Of a DNA stretch of 8,103 nt, positions 5,030 through 8,103 are shown piece after piece (position 1 is the first letter of the stretch; each line of letters starts with the position of its first letter). Source of the stretch: DASRZM01 sp035686365 (GTDB lineage Bacteria; Pseudomonadota; Gammaproteobacteria; Xanthomonadales; Xanthomonadaceae); assembly GCA_035686365.1 (NCBI GenBank), contig DASRZM010000065.1:1-8103 (forward strand), in the 5' to 3' direction. The notes under the pieces were generated by a model. It ran no database searches, was not told where the DNA came from, and worked only from the letters and a program-made list of their open reading frames with translations. Position numbers and translations under genes: made by a program.

Positions 5030-6034
5030 ATGAAGGCAGCATTCACCACGACCTTCGCCACGACACTGGCCGTACTGGCATTGGCCGCGACCGGCGCGCA
5101 TGCCCGCAATCACACCGACAGCGCTCCGGGGTGGAGCCTGGACGGCATCGACGCGCTGTCGATACCGGTCGGCGACGGCAAAGGCGAGACCGACCGCGGC
5201 GCCGCGGTGCTGCGCGCGCAGGTCCTGCTCGACCGCGCCCGCTCCTCCCCGGGCGAGATCGACGGCGTGTACGGCTCCAGCACGCGCCGCGCGGTCGCCG
5301 ACTTCCAGCGCCGCAACGGCCTGGAAGCCACCGGTCGCATCGACGCGGCGACGTGGCAGGCCCTCTCTAGCGATCCGGCGCCGGTCCTGATGGACTACAC
5401 GGTCACCGAAGCCGATGCGGCCGGCCCGTACCGGCCGATCCCGGAGGACATGATGGACAAGGCCGAGCTCGATGCGATGGGCTACACCAGCATCGAGGAA
5501 GCCCTGGGGGAGCGGTTCCACGCCAGCCCGGCCCTGCTGCGCCGGCTCAATCCCGAAGCCGACTTCGCCGAGGGCACCGGACTGATCGTCCCGAACGTGG
5601 ACCGGGGCGATCCCCTGCCCAAGGCGGCCAGCATCGTGGTCGACGCCTCCGACGCTTCGGTGTCGCTGCTGGACGCGTCCGGCAGCGTGCTCGCCAGCTA
5701 TCCGGCCACCATGGGCAGCAGCCACGACCCGCTGCCGATCGGCGAATGGGAAGTGCGCGGTATCGCCCGCGATCCCACCTTCAACTACAACCCGGACCTG
5801 TTCTGGGACGCCAATCCCGAGCATGCCAAGGCGACCATCGCGCCGGGCCCCAACAACCCGGTCGGTGTGGTCTGGATCGACCTGTCCAAGCCGCACTACG
5901 GGATCCACGGCACACCCGAACCGCGCACCATCGGCAAGACCAGCTCCCACGGCTGCATCCGCCTGACCAACTGGGATGCCGCCGAAGCGGCCGGGGCGCT
6001 GACCGCGGGAACACCGGCGATCCTGCAGGAGTAG
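5030..6034 (+). CDS. L,D-transpeptidase with peptidoglycan-binding and YkuD domains
   Basis: A 334-residue exported enzyme predicted to act on peptidoglycan in the periplasm, forming L,D (3-3) cross-links or attaching proteins to the wall. Signal peptide 1 to about 25 (FATTLAVLALAATGAHA, cut near AHA-RN). Residues about 58-112 form a peptidoglycan-binding domain (VLRAQVLLDRARSSPGEIDG, YGSSTRRAVADFQRRNGL, TGRIDAATWQAL). Residues about 150-190 form a degenerate LysM-like segment (ALGERFHASPALLRRLNP to LIVPNV), as in related bacterial transpeptidases. The YkuD domain spans about 200-333: SIVVDASDASVSLLD, PLPIGEWEVRG, then HYGIHGTPEP with His293 and SSHGCIRL with the nucleophile Cys309. All expected active-site residues are present. 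I chose the ATG at 5030 because GGAG lies 10 nt upstream (5016-5019) and a signal peptide starts there; the frame upstream is noise. The next gene starts 6 nt after the stop, so the two form an operon. Confidence 0.93.
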   Translation: MKAAFTTTFATTLAVLALAATGAHARNHTDSAPGWSLDGIDALSIPVGDGKGETDRGAAVLRAQVLLDRARSSPGEIDGVYGSSTRRAVADFQRRNGLEATGRIDAATWQALSSDPAPVLMDYTVTEADAAGPYRPIPEDMMDKAELDAMGYTSIEEALGERFHASPALLRRLNPEADFAEGTGLIVPNVDRGDPLPKAASIVVDASDASVSLLDASGSVLASYPATMGSSHDPLPIGEWEVRGIARDPTFNYNPDLFWDANPEHAKATIAPGPNNPVGVVWIDLSKPHYGIHGTPEPRTIGKTSSHGCIRLTNWDAAEAAGALTAGTPAILQE

Positions 6035-6040
6035 CCCGCG

Positions 6041-6841
6041 ATGCGCACCGCCGCATTCGCGCTGGTGTCGTTGCTGGCCGGTGCCGTGCTGGGTGCGGGC
6101 GGCACCTTGTACTGGGTCAACCAGGCGCGCACCGGTCCGGCCTGCCGGTGCCCCTCGGCGGCCGACCCGGTGGGCCCGGTGGGCGTAGTCGATGAGCACG
6201 CGCCGGCCACCGGCGATCGGACCGGGCCGGGCCTGGATTCCGGGGACGGTGCCGCGCCTTCACCGCCGCCCGCGATGCGGCAGCCGGCGCCACCGCCGCT
6301 GCCTACGACGGCGATCGTGGTGCCCCAGCCCGACCCGCCCACAGTGACCCCGGCACCATCGCCGCCGCTGGCCAGCGTACGGCTGCCCGAACCGCAGCAC
6401 GGACTGGCGATTCCGGTGCTTGGCCTGGACCGCGAGGCCCTGCGCGACAACTTCGCCGAGATGCGGGAAAGCGGCCATGCACACGAGGCCATCGACATCA
6501 TGGCGCCAACCGGTACGCCGGTGGTGGCCGTCCAGGATGGCACCATTGTCAAGCTCTTCGACAGCGAGCGCGGCGGGCTGACCATCTACCAGTTCGACCC
6601 GAGCGGATCGTTCGCCTATTACTACGCGCACCTGGACCGCTACGCGCCGGATCTGGAAGAAGGACAACAGGTCCGGCGCGGCGAGGTGATCGGGTACGTG
6701 GGCAGCACCGGCAATGCGTCCGCCGCCGCCCCGCACCTGCACTTCTCGATCTTCCGCCTGGGGCCGGAGAAGCGCTGGTGGCAGGGCGAGGCGATCAATC
6801 CCTACCCGTACCTGGCCGGCCCGCAGGGCGGCGCGTCCTGA
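6041..6841 (+). CDS. Membrane-anchored M23 (LytM-type) peptidoglycan endopeptidase
   Basis: A 266-residue protein. One hydrophobic segment (about 5-26, ending GGTLYWV) has no clear signal-peptidase site and probably anchors it in the inner membrane, facing the periplasm. A CxC (Cys35, Cys37) follows, then a long low-complexity linker rich in Pro and Gly (about 42-112). The M23 domain spans about 118-258. The zinc ligands are visible as His148 and Asp152 (HEAID) and His234 in HLHF (232-235); His197 in YYYAHLD and His232 are the expected catalytic histidines. The complete set suggests an active enzyme and not a degenerate LytM regulator. M23 members cut peptide cross-links in peptidoglycan. GGAG at 6028-6031 overlaps the end of the transpeptidase gene, 9 nt before this ATG, so the two proteins are made from one mRNA. 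The next gene is convergent, 40 bp away. Confidence 0.92.
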   Translation: MRTAAFALVSLLAGAVLGAGGTLYWVNQARTGPACRCPSAADPVGPVGVVDEHAPATGDRTGPGLDSGDGAAPSPPPAMRQPAPPPLPTTAIVVPQPDPPTVTPAPSPPLASVRLPEPQHGLAIPVLGLDREALRDNFAEMRESGHAHEAIDIMAPTGTPVVAVQDGTIVKLFDSERGGLTIYQFDPSGSFAYYYAHLDRYAPDLEEGQQVRRGEVIGYVGSTGNASAAAPHLHFSIFRLGPEKRWWQGEAINPYPYLAGPQGGAS

Positions 6842-6881
6842 CGCGGTCCCGCAGCGATGCGCGATTCAACGAGCTCACCGC

Positions 6882-8103
<1,222 letters not shown>

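Noticed and set aside
4934..6199. 421-residue minus-strand open frame opposite the second transpeptidase
   Set aside because: It is antisense to a clear YkuD protein and spans the operon junction at 6034-6041; no motif is seen.

Overview
The window is about 70% GC and looks like the chromosome of a gammaproteobacterium of the order Xanthomonadales (Lysobacter/Luteimonas-like). This is inferred from four things: the secreted-protein domain family at 3049-3894, starts without a ribosome binding site placed just after a -10 hexamer, GTAG-headed palindromic repeats, and the overall base composition. The taxon cannot be fixed from sequence alone.

Layout. Positions 1-307 hold no convincing gene but carry tandem GC-rich hairpins and a dyad. 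A small WGR-domain gene (322-576) overlaps hemE (573-1631) by ATGA, so the two are probably cotranscribed and translationally coupled. Positions 1632-1907, between convergent genes, are packed with inverted repeats: a CTTCGACAGGCTCAGG-type element, a GTAG-headed inverted pair, a 20-bp palindrome and a perfect 11-bp hairpin. A minus-strand gene for a multi-pass membrane protein of unknown function follows (1908-2609). Next on the minus strand come a good Rho-independent terminator (2819-2848) and the last 47 codons of a small heat-shock protein gene (2870-3013) whose 5' part is missing. A complete minus-strand secreted protein (3049-3894) then joins a BP74-like domain to a C-terminal beta domain typical of Xanthomonadales exoproteins.

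From 4110 to 6841 there is a plus-strand cell-wall cluster: a YkuD_2-type L,D-transpeptidase, a peptidoglycan-binding/LysM-like/YkuD L,D-transpeptidase and, 6 nt downstream, a membrane-anchored M23 metallopeptidase. Together they carry two unrelated L,D-transpeptidase folds plus a likely endopeptidase, which suggests a local set for non-classical (3-3 or lipoprotein) cross-link remodelling. The window ends in a convergent UMF1-family MFS transporter (6882 to beyond 8103) whose N-terminus lies outside.

No phage, IS, CRISPR, tRNA or rRNA is visible. I see no clearly new multi-gene system. The most unusual items are the heat-shock gene remnant that kept its terminator, the BP74 fusion, the dense intergenic palindromes and the apparent leaderless starts.
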